From positions 1 to 64,000 of the forward strand of contig NZ_MJIC01000021.1 in the NCBI RefSeq assembly GCF_001758465.1: a DNA stretch of 64,000 nt, written 5' to 3'. This stretch comes from Marisediminitalea lipolytica. GTDB lineage: Bacteria; Pseudomonadota; Gammaproteobacteria; Enterobacterales; Alteromonadaceae. Made by a program: the position numbers and the translations under genes. Positions 1-10,462 of this stretch are shown here, one piece after another. Position 1 is the first letter of the stretch; every line of letters starts with the position of its first letter. Below the pieces are notes generated by a model. The model searched no databases. It saw only the letters and a program-made list of their open reading frames with translations, and had not been told where the DNA came from.

Positions 1-535
1 ATAGATTCCCCCGGGCATGCCCGGGGTTCTTTCTGTTACAGCTCCATTCGGAGCTGATCTGAATCCTTCCGACCTTGATGCTCAACGTAGTTCCGTATTG
101 TGTGCTCGTCTAAGCCTACGCTGCTTACAAAGTAACCCGGCGACCAAACAATATTTTCATTCCAATAGACCTTTCCTAGCCATTTGAATGTCTTTCTCAT
201 GTTTGACGCTGACTGGGCTTTGAGTTTACCCATCACTTCTGCTATCGAGTATTTCGGTGGAATGACCATCAACATGTGCATATGGTCATTATCAAAGCCC
301 ATTCGCTCTATCGTTACGCCGGGCATACTTCGAAGCAGCTTCGGCAACACTTTGCGCAAATACTCCACGACGAAAGGCTTCAGTATCCGACGCCTGTATT
401 TGGTTACCCAGACGACGTGATATTGAAGTCTATATAGACCATGTGATGAGACTCGAACTTCCATCTTCGTAGCATACAGGCCTCGGACTCATTCATCCAC
501 GGGTAAACCCGTGGTGTTCTGTCGCTTCGCGACCG
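1..535 (-). mobile_element. IS200/IS605-family insertion sequence, tnpA only
   Basis: A single-gene IS200-type element: the transposase gene is flanked by two short hairpins, CCCCGGGCATGCCCGGGG at 9-26 beyond its 3' end and CCACGGGTAAACCCGTGG at 497-514 before its start. Both palindromes are followed on the plus strand by TTCT, as expected if they are the paired right-end and left-end structures recognised by a Y1 transposase. No terminal inverted repeats or target duplications are expected in this family. The outer limits are approximate; the right end may extend past the window edge. No tnpB accompanies it. Confidence 0.8.
36..464 (-). CDS. tnpA: IS200-type Y1 transposase TnpA
   Basis: This 142-residue protein is a Y1-type HUH transposase, which cuts and rejoins single-stranded DNA at the element's hairpin ends with one catalytic tyrosine. 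The HUH pair is visible as His-Met-His at residues 61-63, following FDND. The likely nucleophile is Tyr126 in TIRNYVEHQ, with the helix-D Gln at 130. Length matches complete family members (about 130-155 aa), so the copy looks intact and possibly active. It lies directly downstream of hflC, a place where purA is common in other gammaproteobacteria. The family call is firm; mobility is an inference. Confidence 0.93.
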   Translation of the reverse strand: MEVRVSSHGLYRLQYHVVWVTKYRRRILKPFVVEYLRKVLPKLLRSMPGVTIERMGFDNDHMHMLMVIPPKYSIAEVMGKLKAQSASNMRKTFKWLGKVYWNENIVWSPGYFVSSVGLDEHTIRNYVEHQGRKDSDQLRMEL

Positions 536-544
536 GTCACATAA

Positions 545-570
545 AAAAACCGGCCTGCTGGCCGGTTTTT
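545..570 (-). terminator. Rho-independent terminator after hflC
   Basis: An AACCGGCC/GGCCGGTT stem with a short loop is flanked by A and T runs. It lies 18 bases past the hflC stop and reads as a strong terminator on the minus strand (the run of T follows the stem). It probably ends the mutL-to-hflC transcript and insulates it from the IS element. Confidence 0.85.
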
Positions 571-587
571 GCTACAACTTACTGTGG

Positions 588-1472
588 TTACTTACCAGAG
601 CGCTGGTTCATGTAACGGAAGAAGTCACTGTCTGGTTCAACTACCAGAATATCCTGCTTGCTGTTAAAGCTGGCTTTATAGGCATCCATACTACGCAGGA
701 AGCCATAAAACTCCGCGTTCTTTGAGTACGCTTCAGCATAGATTTGCGCCGCTGTTGCATCACCTTCACCACGAAGCTGACGCGCATTACGCTCGGCATC
801 TGCCAGCATTACCGTTACTTTCGCTTCGATGTTAGCTTTAATCACCTCAGCCTGCTCCTGACCCTGTGAACGGTGTTCACGAGCAACGGCAGCACGCTCG
901 GCACGCATACGCTGGAAGATTGAGTTGCTGACTTCGGTTGGCAGGTTGATTTGCTTCACCCGCACGTCAACGATCTCAATACCCAGTTCGTCTGAAGAGC
1001 TGGACGCCTGTTCCATCGCTTGCTCCATCAGTTCGGTACGCTCACCAGACACGATTTGTGCAATAGTGCGGCTACCAAACTCAGTACGCAGACCGTTGTT
1101 AACCTTTTGCTTAAGCAGCGCTTCTGCCTGCATCTTATTACCGCCGTTTGTTGACAGGTAATAACGGGCAAAATCCTTAATACGCCATTTCACATAAGAA
1201 TCAACTATCAGGTCTTTCTTCTCTGACGTCACAAAACGATCCGGAGAATCATCCAGCGTTTGGATCCGCGCATCTAACTGACGCACCGAATCAATAAAAG
1301 GCAGTTTAAAATGTAAGCCTGGCTCAAATACTGTGGTTTCACCGGTAGCGGCGTCACGCTGTACTTTACCAAACTGGATAACTATCGCGCGCTCGCCCTC
1401 TCTCACTACAAACAGTGAGCCGGTTGCCAGCACCAAAACGGTAATTAATGCTGCAATAATTAAATTTTTCAT
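588..1472 (-). CDS. hflC: HflC, SPFH-domain modulator of FtsH protease
   Basis: HflC forms with HflK the large periplasmic-facing complex that surrounds and modulates the FtsH membrane protease. The 294-residue protein has one N-terminal membrane anchor (about residues 3-22) followed by the SPFH/band-7 domain beginning at EGERAIVIQFGKV and a helical region rich in Ala, Glu and Arg (about 190-250). Length is close to other HflC proteins. It starts six bases after hflK ends, so the two are translationally close, as expected for a hetero-oligomer. A terminator follows it. Confidence 0.96.
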   Translation of the reverse strand: MKNLIIAALITVLVLATGSLFVVREGERAIVIQFGKVQRDAATGETTVFEPGLHFKLPFIDSVRQLDARIQTLDDSPDRFVTSEKKDLIVDSYVKWRIKDFARYYLSTNGGNKMQAEALLKQKVNNGLRTEFGSRTIAQIVSGERTELMEQAMEQASSSSDELGIEIVDVRVKQINLPTEVSNSIFQRMRAERAAVAREHRSQGQEQAEVIKANIEAKVTVMLADAERNARQLRGEGDATAAQIYAEAYSKNAEFYGFLRSMDAYKASFNSKQDILVVEPDSDFFRYMNQRSGK

Positions 1473-1478
1473 CTGTGC

Positions 1479-2648
1479 TTATCTCCCACCACGGCCGCTG
1501 TCACTTCTCAGGCCGGAGCTTGAAGAAGTCGTATTACGGGAGTTGTTGCCGGTTGAGTTGGCGACATTATTCTGTAATCCCTCCAGCGTGTTGCGCATAC
1601 GGTTTAAAGTAGCGCTATCGCTGTTCTGATTTTGCATTAGCTTGTCCAGCGGCAGGTACATGATGTTGTTTCCGCCTTTACCGCTGTCAACCATGATTTT
1701 ACTGGTGTTAGAGAACACCTGTTCCATGGTTTCCAGATAAATCCGCTGACGGGTTACTTCCGGTGCTTTCTCGTATTGTGGCAACAGTTCTTCAAAACGC
1801 GCCACTTCACCCTGAGCTTCCAGAATCACACGCTCTTTATACGCCTGGGACTCTTCGTTCATACGGTTAACCTGACCACGGGCACGAGGCTCAATTTCAC
1901 GGGCATAAGCTTCGGCTTCACGAATAAAGCGCTGTTCGTCTTCCTGAGCGGCAATCGCATCGTCAAACGCGTCTTTTACCTGCTCTGGCGGACGTGCGTC
2001 CTTAAAGTTCATATCAAGAATTGCCACGCCCAGGTTGTAAGGCTCCAGGATCGCTTCCAGCTCTTCCCACACCCGCTGCCGGGTAACTTCACGGCCATCG
2101 GTAAGCACGTCATCCATGGTTGAGTGACCCACTACGTAACGAATTGCACTATCAAGGGCCTGACTCAGACTCATTTCCGGGCTGGTCACTGCAAAAGTCC
2201 AGCGATACGGGTCGACTACCCGGTACTGAACTTCCATTTGTACGCTAACTACGTTTTCATCTTCGGTCAGCATAGAACCAGATGAGGACTGATAACGGAT
2301 AGACTGCACGTCAACCGGGATCACCGCATCTACGAAGGTAGGCTTCCAGCGCAGGCCCGGTTCTACCAGCGAGTTATACTCACCAAAACGCAGTACCACA
2401 CCGGATTCGGCTTCACGAATGGTGTAAAAGCCAGATACGACATAGATCACACCCAGCAGAACTACCAGCAGTGCTGCGCCGATACCACCGAGCTTTTTGC
2501 CAGAGCCACCGTCGCTGCCGCCGCCCATTTTACCGAGCTTGCCAAACAGGTTTTTAAATACATCATCCAAATCCGGAGGACCTTGGTCTCGTCCTCCGCG
2601 ATTTTTCCACGGGTCATTATTTTTATCACCCGGCTCGTTCCAAGCCAT
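1479..2648 (-). CDS. hflK: HflK, SPFH-domain modulator of FtsH protease
   Basis: This is the partner of HflC in the FtsH-regulating complex. The 389-residue protein has the typical Gly/Asp-rich cytoplasmic head (NNDPWKNRGG and GGGSDGGSGKK, residues 9-52), a single membrane segment at about 55-76, the SPFH domain, a long Glu/Arg/Gln-rich helix (about 230-300) and a Ser/Asn/Gly-rich tail after residue 350. The head and tail compositions are family hallmarks of HflK as opposed to HflC. Gene order hflX-hflK-hflC is the usual one. Confidence 0.96.
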   Translation of the reverse strand: MAWNEPGDKNNDPWKNRGGRDQGPPDLDDVFKNLFGKLGKMGGGSDGGSGKKLGGIGAALLVVLLGVIYVVSGFYTIREAESGVVLRFGEYNSLVEPGLRWKPTFVDAVIPVDVQSIRYQSSSGSMLTEDENVVSVQMEVQYRVVDPYRWTFAVTSPEMSLSQALDSAIRYVVGHSTMDDVLTDGREVTRQRVWEELEAILEPYNLGVAILDMNFKDARPPEQVKDAFDDAIAAQEDEQRFIREAEAYAREIEPRARGQVNRMNEESQAYKERVILEAQGEVARFEELLPQYEKAPEVTRQRIYLETMEQVFSNTSKIMVDSGKGGNNIMYLPLDKLMQNQNSDSATLNRMRNTLEGLQNNVANSTGNNSRNTTSSSSGLRSDSGRGGR

Positions 2649-2725
2649 GCTAGTACTCCGAAAATTTAATAATTTAATACTGAATTCTATTAGTTTTAGA
2701 TTTCAAAATATATAAAACAGCTAAA

Positions 2726-4015
2726 TCAGTGCTTTACCACAAACTCCGACAAGCCATGATCCAGGCGTTTCTCCAGTCGGTTCCAGTCGGCTGCTGGCAT
2801 TCGCACATCAACCACCCAGTCACCCTGCTCGTCATAAGCCTGTTGCGAGATACAGTCCAGTTCAAACAACACACCGCGCAAACGACTCTGCGCCGGCGGA
2901 ATCTTTAAAGTGTAGCTCACCATGCTTTGCGCCAGGCAATCGCTGATAGCTTCCAGCAGCAGCTCAACGCCCTGACCCGTTTTAGCGGATAACCATACCC
3001 TGATAGGCGTTCCGTCTTCATCCCGATCAATTTTAGGCTCAACTTCTTCCAATTGATCGATTTTATTGCAAATAATCAATTGTTGAATTTCACCGGCATC
3101 AATCTCGTCCAGTACGGCATTAACCTCGTCCATGGTTTCAAGGTAGTTATTGGCCGAATAATCCACCACATGCAGCAACAAGTCCGCTTCCTGGGTTTCT
3201 TGTAGCGTGGCTTTAAATGCGGCAACCAGATCATGCGGAAGATGACGGATAAACCCAACGGTGTCGGCCAGGATCACCGGCCCGACTTCCTTCAGCTCCA
3301 CTTTACGCAGAGTAGGATCCAGTGTTGCAAACAACTGGTCCGCCGCATAAACATCGGCCTGGGTAATATGATTAAAAAGCGTGGATTTACCGGCGTTGGT
3401 GTAACCAACCAGTGATAATGTAGGGATTTCAGCCCGCTTACGGGACCGCCGTCCCTGCTCGCGTTGCTTGGCGACTTTTTCCAGGCGCCGTAAAATCGTT
3501 TTAATCCGTCCACGCAGAAGTCGACGGTCGGTTTCCAGCTGGGTTTCACCCGGACCACGCAAACCAATACCACCTTTCTGACGCTCAAGGTGTGTCCAGC
3601 CTCGAATCAGACGGGTAGATATATGTCGTAACTGCGCCAGCTCAACCTGTAATTTACCTTCGTGGGTCCGGGCCCGTTGAGCAAAGATATCCAGAATCAA
3701 ACCGGTGCGGTCGATAACCCGACATTTACATATGGCTTCAAGATTTCGCTCCTGTGAAGGAGAGAGGGCATGATTAAAGATCACCACATTAGCCTCGTGG
3801 GCTTTCACCGCCGCGGCAATTTCCTCAGCCTTCCCCGAGCCAACAAAAAATTTGGAATGAGGAGAGCTTCTGGACGTGGTTAATACATCTACAGCATTGA
3901 CACCCGCCGATGAAACCAGTAATTCCAGCTCAGCCAAATCTTCGCGACTGTCTTCATCGGCAAAATTTACATGAACAAGTATAGCCTGTTCACCGGCTTC
4001 ATAACGGTCAAACAA
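2726..4015 (-). CDS. hflX: HflX, ribosome-associated GTPase
   Basis: HflX is a GTPase that binds the 50S subunit, splits stalled or heat-damaged 70S ribosomes and affects recycling. In this 429-residue protein the HflX N-terminal domain occupies about residues 1-195, with the glycine-rich stretch GGIGLRGPGETQLE at 148-161. The G domain follows: G1 GYTNAGKS (204-211), G3 DTVGF (251-255) and G4 NKID (317-320). It sits 17 bases after hfq on the same strand. Length and order agree with the enterobacterial locus. Confidence 0.96.
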   Translation of the reverse strand: MFDRYEAGEQAILVHVNFADEDSREDLAELELLVSSAGVNAVDVLTTSRSSPHSKFFVGSGKAEEIAAAVKAHEANVVIFNHALSPSQERNLEAICKCRVIDRTGLILDIFAQRARTHEGKLQVELAQLRHISTRLIRGWTHLERQKGGIGLRGPGETQLETDRRLLRGRIKTILRRLEKVAKQREQGRRSRKRAEIPTLSLVGYTNAGKSTLFNHITQADVYAADQLFATLDPTLRKVELKEVGPVILADTVGFIRHLPHDLVAAFKATLQETQEADLLLHVVDYSANNYLETMDEVNAVLDEIDAGEIQQLIICNKIDQLEEVEPKIDRDEDGTPIRVWLSAKTGQGVELLLEAISDCLAQSMVSYTLKIPPAQSRLRGVLFELDCISQQAYDEQGDWVVDVRMPAADWNRLEKRLDHGLSEFVVKH

Positions 4016-4032
4016 GCAGATTACCTTTGCAA

Positions 4033-4290
<258 letters not shown>

Positions 4291-4363
4291 TTAGTTTTTA
4301 TTATTAAACCGACAACTTCAAAAATTGTCCCAGCGCTTTAAATATATACCACACCTAATACAA

Positions 4364-5290
4364 CTAAAGTGTGACTTTTGCAGTAATTTTAGTCAAATTA
4401 TCTTTAGCAAATGTGTCCAGCCAGGTTAATTCCGGCCAACCACGTAACCAGGTGAGTTGCCTTTTTGCTAACTGCCTGGTAGCAATGATACCTCTATCAC
4501 GCATATCTGCATAGCTTAACTCACCTTTAAGATACTGCCACACCTGACGATAACCTACCGCCCGGATAGATGGCATCTCTTCGTGAAGGTCACCACGCTG
4601 ATACAACGCCTGTACCTCCTCGACTAATCCTTGCTCTAGCATCAGATCAAATCGTTCTGCTATACGCTCGTGTAACACGGACCGGTCATCCGGCGCAATG
4701 GCAAACTGGTCAATCTTGTAAGGACAGCGATAAGTTTCCTTTTCCTGCCAGTGAGTTAACGATTTCCCGGAACTTCTGAAAACTTCCAGTGCCCGGGTCA
4801 ATCGCTGCGGATCATTTGGATGGATCCGCTTTGCACTGACCGGATCGACCTGCGCCAGCTCATCATGTAATGCCTGCCAGCCCCGTTTCTCAGCCTCTTG
4901 TAAAATAGCGTCACGGATCTCCGGATTCGATTTAGGTAGGGGCGAAATACCATTTATCAAGGCATTAAAGTACATTATTGTGCCGCCGACCAGAATTGGC
5001 AGGTTACCGCGAGCCTGAATTTCGCCAATCAGCCGGGTGGCATCGGCCACAAAGTCGGCCACCGAATAGGCCTCAGAGGGGTCAATAATATCGACCAGCC
5101 AATGCGGCGCTACCGCCATTTCCTCTGCTGTCGGCTTGGCAGTACCAATATTCATTTGTTTATACACCAGTGCCGAATCCACGCTGATTATCTCGGCCGG
5201 CAAGTGACGCGCCAGCTCCAGCGCGAGGCCGGTTTTACCGGAAGCGGTGGGCCCCATGATAGACACCACTGGTCCTGTTTGTTTCATCAT
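4364..5290 (-). CDS. miaA: MiaA, tRNA dimethylallyltransferase
   Basis: MiaA transfers a dimethylallyl group to A37 of tRNAs that read UNN codons, using DMAPP. The 308-residue protein has the P-loop GPTASGKT at residues 13-20, and the usual [17 protein letters not shown] region just after residue 38, which contributes the catalytic Asp and nucleotide contacts. Its start overlaps the mutL stop by four bases (ATGA), so it is probably translationally coupled. An 82-base gap separates it from hfq, room for the hfq promoters known elsewhere at the miaA 3' end. Confidence 0.96.
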   Translation of the reverse strand: MMKQTGPVVSIMGPTASGKTGLALELARHLPAEIISVDSALVYKQMNIGTAKPTAEEMAVAPHWLVDIIDPSEAYSVADFVADATRLIGEIQARGNLPILVGGTIMYFNALINGISPLPKSNPEIRDAILQEAEKRGWQALHDELAQVDPVSAKRIHPNDPQRLTRALEVFRSSGKSLTHWQEKETYRCPYKIDQFAIAPDDRSVLHERIAERFDLMLEQGLVEEVQALYQRGDLHEEMPSIRAVGYRQVWQYLKGELSYADMRDRGIIATRQLAKRQLTWLRGWPELTWLDTFAKDNLTKITAKVTL

Positions 5291-7038
5291 TTGTTGTTGT
5301 TTTCTTTTATCCAGTGAATAACGTCTTGTGGTGCCACGCTAAAACCGTGTTGTTCAAGTATGTCAGTTTGTGCAGAAACTGCCAGCTCATCAAACCACTG
5401 CCATAACGGAGCAGGATCAGCTTGCTGTACCAGTAATGCCTTGCCAAGAGCGCTAAGCAATGCATTTTGACTCTGTGGTGATGCCGCGATCATTTCAGGA
5501 AATAATGCCGCCCAGGGCAACTGACGTAAACCACCGGGTACCTTTAGCAGGCGCGATTTACCGCCTGCCAGACTCACTTCAAAACCAGCAGAGCTGAGCA
5601 ACGCCAGACTCTCGGCCACCAGCGGCTGGTTAACTGCCACCGGCATTAATAGCGGCTGGGCAACGCTACTGGCAGCTAGTCTGGCCGTCAGCCAGGGTTG
5701 CCACAGCCCCCCGGCGTCGAGCAGAATACACTGCTGCGGCAGACTGTAAAGGCGCTGCTGCAATAAAGTCACAAAAGACAAAGCGTTAGCCTGAGCAGTC
5801 CCGGCCTCAGTGGTCGGCGTCATTAGTGCCTGATAGTGTTGCTGATAACGTCCGCTAACGCCACGGGTTGCCGGCGGTGTGTACTGACCACGAGAGGAAG
5901 ATGCTGCTGCAGGCGCTGAGCGCACCTGAGCTGGTGCCATATCATCCTGAGGGTAATCGCTTGTCGTACGCTGCGCTAATGGTCTGATATAGTCATGGGA
6001 AGGCTCATCGCTGGTGACCCCTGACAACGACGATTGATATTCTTCGGTGCTGACCAGCGCATCACACACGGCTTTACAAATAAAGTCATGCACCAGGCGG
6101 CTTTGCTGGAATCGTACTTCGTGTTTAGCGGGATGAACATTGACATCCACTTCCCGGGGATCGATAGTCAGATAAACCACAAACGCTGGCTGCTCGGCAC
6201 TGGCCAGCACTGACTCATAGGCCTGACGCAACGCGTGTAATATTAATTTATCCCGCATGCCGCGCCCATTCACGAAGCTGTACTGACAATCATTACTACT
6301 GCGCATCTGGCTGGCATCCCCCAACCAGGCTTCCAGTGTAATACCATCGTAATCGCAACGGGTATGCAGCGCCTGCTGCAAAAATGACTGGCCACAAACC
6401 TGACCCACGCGCATGGCCAGCTGGTCCTGTCCCACCGCATTAAAACGTTTAGTCATCTTGCCGTTATGCCGAAGTACAAAAGCCACGTCCGGACGACTCA
6501 GGGCTATCCGCTTGATAACCTCTTCGATATGCTGATACTCGGTTTTCTCGGTACGTAAAAACTTACGTCTGGCCGGCGTATTGTAAAAAATATCCACCAC
6601 ATCAATTGTGGTGCCATCCGGATGCGCCGCGGGCTGCAGGGTAACGGCCATATCCCGGCCCTCGCAATTGGCCTGCCAGGCCTGCTCCTGACTATTGGGT
6701 TTAGAGGTCAGTGACAGTCGGCTGACCGATGAAATACTGGCCAGCGCCTCGCCCCGAAAGCCCAGAGAGAGAATCTGCTCAAGGTCATCAAGGGTCGCAA
6801 TTTTGCTGGTTGCATGACGTGACAATGCCAGTTCCAGCTCGTCTTTTGCAATGCCACTGCCGTTATCGCGCAGGCGAATGCGCTTGTGACCGCCTTTTTC
6901 GATATCCAGTTCAATTCGCGTCGCCCCGGCATCGAGACTGTTTTCCACCAGCTCCTTGACCACCGAGGCTGGTCGCTCGACAACCTCACCGGCAGCAATC
7001 TGGTTGGCCAGTCTGGGGGGCAATAATTTAATTGGCAC
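5287..7038 (-). CDS. mutL: MutL, DNA mismatch repair protein
   Basis: MutL links mismatch recognition by MutS to strand incision. The N-terminal GHKL ATPase is complete: [10 protein letters not shown] at 31-40 (catalytic Glu32 and Mg-binding Asn33), DNGSGI at 58-63 and GFRGEA at 93-98. A variable Ser/Ala/Gln-rich linker spans about residues 340-415, and a C-terminal dimerisation domain follows. No DQHA(x)2E(x)4E endonuclease motif is visible, so it is probably of the non-nicking MutH-dependent type. At 583 residues it is somewhat shorter than E. coli MutL (615), the difference lying mostly in the linker. Confidence 0.96.
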   Translation of the reverse strand: MPIKLLPPRLANQIAAGEVVERPASVVKELVENSLDAGATRIELDIEKGGHKRIRLRDNGSGIAKDELELALSRHATSKIATLDDLEQILSLGFRGEALASISSVSRLSLTSKPNSQEQAWQANCEGRDMAVTLQPAAHPDGTTIDVVDIFYNTPARRKFLRTEKTEYQHIEEVIKRIALSRPDVAFVLRHNGKMTKRFNAVGQDQLAMRVGQVCGQSFLQQALHTRCDYDGITLEAWLGDASQMRSSNDCQYSFVNGRGMRDKLILHALRQAYESVLASAEQPAFVVYLTIDPREVDVNVHPAKHEVRFQQSRLVHDFICKAVCDALVSTEEYQSSLSGVTSDEPSHDYIRPLAQRTTSDYPQDDMAPAQVRSAPAAASSSRGQYTPPATRGVSGRYQQHYQALMTPTTEAGTAQANALSFVTLLQQRLYSLPQQCILLDAGGLWQPWLTARLAASSVAQPLLMPVAVNQPLVAESLALLSSAGFEVSLAGGKSRLLKVPGGLRQLPWAALFPEMIAASPQSQNALLSALGKALLVQQADPAPLWQWFDELAVSAQTDILEQHGFSVAPQDVIHWIKENNNK

Positions 7039-7064
7039 AGAAAATCCTGTTTGTATGACTAAGC

Positions 7065-8384
7065 TTAGGTGCTGGGAATAGTAAGAATCTGACCGATCCG
7101 GACAATATCACTACTCAGATTATTAGCCGCTTTAATGCTGCTCACTTTTACATTATACCGTTGTGCAAGTAACGATAAAGACTCACCGCTACGCACTTTG
7201 TGGGTGCGGGTTTCTGACTTGATGGACGCCCACAGCGTGCCATCGGGTGGCGTTTGCCTGAAGTAGCGTTTAGTAGCCGTTAACATAGCATCGGCCAATT
7301 GCTCACGATACTTGGACCAATTCAGGTTTTTCTCTTCCTGGGGATTAGAAATAAACCCGACTTCAACCAGAATCGATGGAATATCCGGCGCGGTTAATAC
7401 CGCAAAACTGGCGGCCTGAGGCGCTCGTTTATGCAACCGGGTAATCCCTTTTAGTTCGCTAATTACTTTTTTACTGAGGTCGTAGCTGGTCGACATGGAG
7501 TGATCCATGGACAGTCCTAAAATTGTTTCAGCCAGATAGCGTTCTGAAGCATTATCTGAAATGACCTCGGCAGCACCACCGAGTAATTCTGAGTGGCGTT
7601 CGCTTTTTTCCAGCCAGCGGCCCAGCTCACTGTCGGCACGACGCATGGACAACACCCATACAGAGGCCCCGCGCGGTTCGGGCTGGCTGAATGCATCAGC
7701 ATGAATGGAAATAAGTAAGTCAGCTTTGTGCTTACGCGCCACTTCAGGGCGACCGTTCGGTGATATATAAAAATCACCACTTCGGGTCATAACCGCGCGC
7801 ATACCGGATTCAGCATTGATTCGGCTTTCCAGCAGTTGCGCGATACTCAGGGTAATGTTTTTCTCAAAGGTACCGGCGGGTCCGATTGACCCCGGGTCTT
7901 TGCCGCCATGGCCGGCATCAATGGCTACGATAATGTCACGATCGCGGCTGGACTGATTCATATCCAGTACCACATCGCTGTTACCCGATGGCGCAGAATC
8001 CACCAGATCAACCACTAAACGGTGACCTTTGTCCTCAGCCGGAGGGATGGCAAATAAGGTTGGTTTGGCCTGACGATTCAGCTCGATAACAATGCGGGTG
8101 TCTGAATTTTCTCTTGGCGTAGAGTAGCGAACACGTTTTAGCAAAGGGCCTTTTTTATTGATATCCAGTGCCGTGTCGCTTTGTAAATCGGCCAGGTCAA
8201 TCACCACCCGGTCAGGATTACGCAGGGTAAAATAAGTAAACTCAGGGGAATTTTTGAGATCGAAAACCACCCGCGTACTGCCTTCGGATGGCCATACACG
8301 CATATTATTTATATCGTTTGCTGCCGTAACCTTCAAGGTTAGTAAGCACAAACTTATAACAAGCAGTAATTGGTTGCGCAACAT
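7065..8384 (-). CDS. amiB: AmiB/AmiC-type N-acetylmuramoyl-L-alanine amidase with LysM
   Basis: This is a periplasmic amidase that cleaves the peptide stem from MurNAc to split daughter-cell septa. Domains in order: signal peptide (1-22), AMIN septal-targeting domain (about 25-130), Amidase_3 catalytic domain (about 150-370) and one C-terminal LysM peptidoglycan-binding repeat (about 393-438). Zinc ligands and catalytic Glu fit the family: His159 in DAGHGG, Glu174, His228 in SIHAD and Glu341 in VEVGF. A C-terminal LysM is typical of AmiB in this position, between tsaE and mutL. Confidence 0.94.
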   Translation of the reverse strand: MLRNQLLLVISLCLLTLKVTAANDINNMRVWPSEGSTRVVFDLKNSPEFTYFTLRNPDRVVIDLADLQSDTALDINKKGPLLKRVRYSTPRENSDTRIVIELNRQAKPTLFAIPPAEDKGHRLVVDLVDSAPSGNSDVVLDMNQSSRDRDIIVAIDAGHGGKDPGSIGPAGTFEKNITLSIAQLLESRINAESGMRAVMTRSGDFYISPNGRPEVARKHKADLLISIHADAFSQPEPRGASVWVLSMRRADSELGRWLEKSERHSELLGGAAEVISDNASERYLAETILGLSMDHSMSTSYDLSKKVISELKGITRLHKRAPQAASFAVLTAPDIPSILVEVGFISNPQEEKNLNWSKYREQLADAMLTATKRYFRQTPPDGTLWASIKSETRTHKVRSGESLSLLAQRYNVKVSSIKAANNLSSDIVRIGQILTIPST

Positions 8385-8457
8385 ACCTAGCCTTGGTGTT
8401 AATTTATATTTATCAGGCCGTAAATTCCCCCGAATGACGGTTGGATAAATGAGTCGC

Positions 8458-8940
8458 TTATATCCTTTTACACAGTTGCAACGCTGAACGTCCTGTCAGT
8501 GTCATTGCATCAATGTTAAACCGTCTTCCAGACTTGTCTGGTTCTATACTAATCACTAAATCTGCTGGTGCCAAGTTTTGACCACCATTTTGCGGCCACT
8601 CGATCATACATACGCGATTATCGCCGAAGTAATCGCGTATTCCCATAAACTCCAGTTCTTCCGGATCCGCCAGTCGGTACAGGTCAAAATGGTAGACGTC
8701 GAGTCCGCTCAGAGAGTAAGGCTCCACCAGCGTATAAGTGGGACTCTTAACATTACCTGAATGACCCAGCGCCTGAATAAAATGGCGACTGAAGGTGGTT
8801 TTTCCGGCACCCAGATCGCCCTGTAGATAAACCACAATTCCTCTGGGTAACTGTTGCTTAACCGCCTGCGCCAAATCCACCGCCAGTCTGGCGGTATCCT
8901 GTTCCGTTGCCGCGTAAAACGCCCCTTGCGCTAATGCCAT
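8458..8940 (-). CDS. tsaE: TsaE, tRNA t6A synthesis ATPase
   Basis: TsaE (YjeE) is the small ATPase that works with TsaB and TsaD to make threonylcarbamoyladenosine-37 in tRNA. Taking the ATG at 8940 gives 160 residues with Walker A GDLGAGKTT at 41-49 and the family's SPTYTLVEPY segment and HFDLYRL motif. An upstream in-frame extension to 9069 would lie wholly inside nnrD and lacks similarity to the family, so it was not used. The gene starts 16 bases after nnrD and is followed by amiB, the conserved order. Confidence 0.94.
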   Translation of the reverse strand: MALAQGAFYAATEQDTARLAVDLAQAVKQQLPRGIVVYLQGDLGAGKTTFSRHFIQALGHSGNVKSPTYTLVEPYSLSGLDVYHFDLYRLADPEELEFMGIRDYFGDNRVCMIEWPQNGGQNLAPADLVISIEPDKSGRRFNIDAMTLTGRSALQLCKRI

Positions 8941-8956
8941 AGTGCCTACTGCTAAA

Positions 8957-10456
8957 TTACTGGTTAACCAACGCCCGCAGCGATTCAAACAAATCACTGG
9001 CAAGCATGCCGCGCTGACCGAACAAACGGGCCACTTCATCACCCGCTTTAGCATGCATTGAAACGCCATATTTGGTGGCGATGTCCTTGCTTAGCCCCTG
9101 GGCCAGCAGCGAACCGAGAATACCACTTAATACATCACCCATACCAGCGGTTGCCATGCCCGGATTACCGTGCTGGCACACCCAGGTCTGGCTTTCGTTA
9201 TCAATAATGGAGCCTGCACCTTTTAACACACAGGTTGCATGAAATTTTTGCGCGCATTGCTTGGTGCTGTTAAACCGGTCAGCTTCCACGTCATCGACCG
9301 AAGTATTCAGCAAGCGCGCTGCTTCACCAGCGTGTGGCGTGATAATACAATCGGTAATGGTATACGACAGCGCATGTTTACTTAAAAGGTTGAGTGCATC
9401 GGCATCAATAACCATTGGCTTAGGGTGTGTCTGGCAATGCTTCATAGCTTGCTCGAATGCCGCTAAAGCCCAGTCATCCTGTCCCAGCCCCGGGCCAATA
9501 ACCACACAGGATGCCCAGTTTAACGCTTCCTGCAAATTCTCGTGAGAAACCATCAGTTCCGGCCGCCCGGCGCTAACCTGCACGGTTGAGCCTTCATGAC
9601 AAAACACCTTAACCAAACCAGTACCACAGCGCAGTGCCGCTTCACTGGCCAGACGAATAGCGCCGGCAGTACCGCGGTTACCACCAATACACAGCAGTCG
9701 TCCGTAAGTACCTTTGTGACTGTTTACCTCACGCGGTGCCATGCCCTTGAATTGCTCGATAGTCAATAAAGTCGCTGTCGACCTGGCCATTTCTACAAAG
9801 GCTTTGCCGATGCCCAGATCATCAAATACCAGGCGGCCACAGGACTGTTTACCAGCGCCGGTGGTCAGGCCCGATTTTATCCCCACAAAGGTCACCGTCA
9901 CGTCAGCTTCAATGCAACGGCCAAGCGATTGCCCGGTGTTAGAATCCAACCCTGATGGAACATCAATGCTCACTACCGGCTTACCGGATTGATTTACCGC
10001 ATCAATGATGTCAGCAAATTCGTTGCGAATGTAACTGTTAATCCCGGTGCCCAGCAGTGCATCGATGATCAGTTCACATTTTTCAATGTGGGCGGTGCTA
10101 AAAGGTTCTATTTTACCACCGGCATCCAGCCATTTTTGTTGCGCCGCTCCGGCGTCGCCCTCCAGAATTCGGTGCGGTTCTACGGCGCATAACAGCACTT
10201 GTTTGCCAGCTTCTTTAGCATGTAAAGCTGCAATGTACCCATCGCCGGCATTGTTTCCCTGCCCTACCAGTACCAAAAACACATCGGTATTGGGCAACAA
10301 TAACTGACACTGTTTAAACACTGCCTTACCGGCACGTTTCATTAGTTCAAACATCTCTACGCCGGACTTTTCTGCCGCTGCGCGCTCATTATCACGAACC
10401 TGGTCGGCGCGGTAGAGTTTATATGGTAAGCTGTCGAGGAGTTGAGTATCTAGCAT
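8957..10456 (-). CDS. nnrD: Nnr, bifunctional NAD(P)H-hydrate epimerase/dehydratase
   Basis: This enzyme repairs hydrated NADH and NADPH: the N-terminal YjeF_N domain epimerises the R form and the C-terminal carbohydrate-kinase-like domain dehydrates the S form using ATP or ADP. The N-terminal half carries GQGNNAGDGY at about 65-74; the C-terminal half (from about 235) carries CIGGNRGTAG, GPGLGQDD and the NPGMATAGMGDVLSG substrate-binding segment. The length of 499 residues is normal for the fused form. Divergent from queG: the two start codons are separated by only a few bases, so their promoters must overlap the opposing coding regions. Confidence 0.94.
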   Translation of the reverse strand: MLDTQLLDSLPYKLYRADQVRDNERAAAEKSGVEMFELMKRAGKAVFKQCQLLLPNTDVFLVLVGQGNNAGDGYIAALHAKEAGKQVLLCAVEPHRILEGDAGAAQQKWLDAGGKIEPFSTAHIEKCELIIDALLGTGINSYIRNEFADIIDAVNQSGKPVVSIDVPSGLDSNTGQSLGRCIEADVTVTFVGIKSGLTTGAGKQSCGRLVFDDLGIGKAFVEMARSTATLLTIEQFKGMAPREVNSHKGTYGRLLCIGGNRGTAGAIRLASEAALRCGTGLVKVFCHEGSTVQVSAGRPELMVSHENLQEALNWASCVVIGPGLGQDDWALAAFEQAMKHCQTHPKPMVIDADALNLLSKHALSYTITDCIITPHAGEAARLLNTSVDDVEADRFNSTKQCAQKFHATCVLKGAGSIIDNESQTWVCQHGNPGMATAGMGDVLSGILGSLLAQGLSKDIATKYGVSMHAKAGDEVARLFGQRGMLASDLFESLRALVNQ

Positions 10457-10462
10457 GTGTAC

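Noticed and set aside
8941-9069. N-terminal extension of tsaE to an upstream start
   Set aside because: The 43 extra residues overlap nnrD and do not resemble the family, which begins near MALAQGAFYA.
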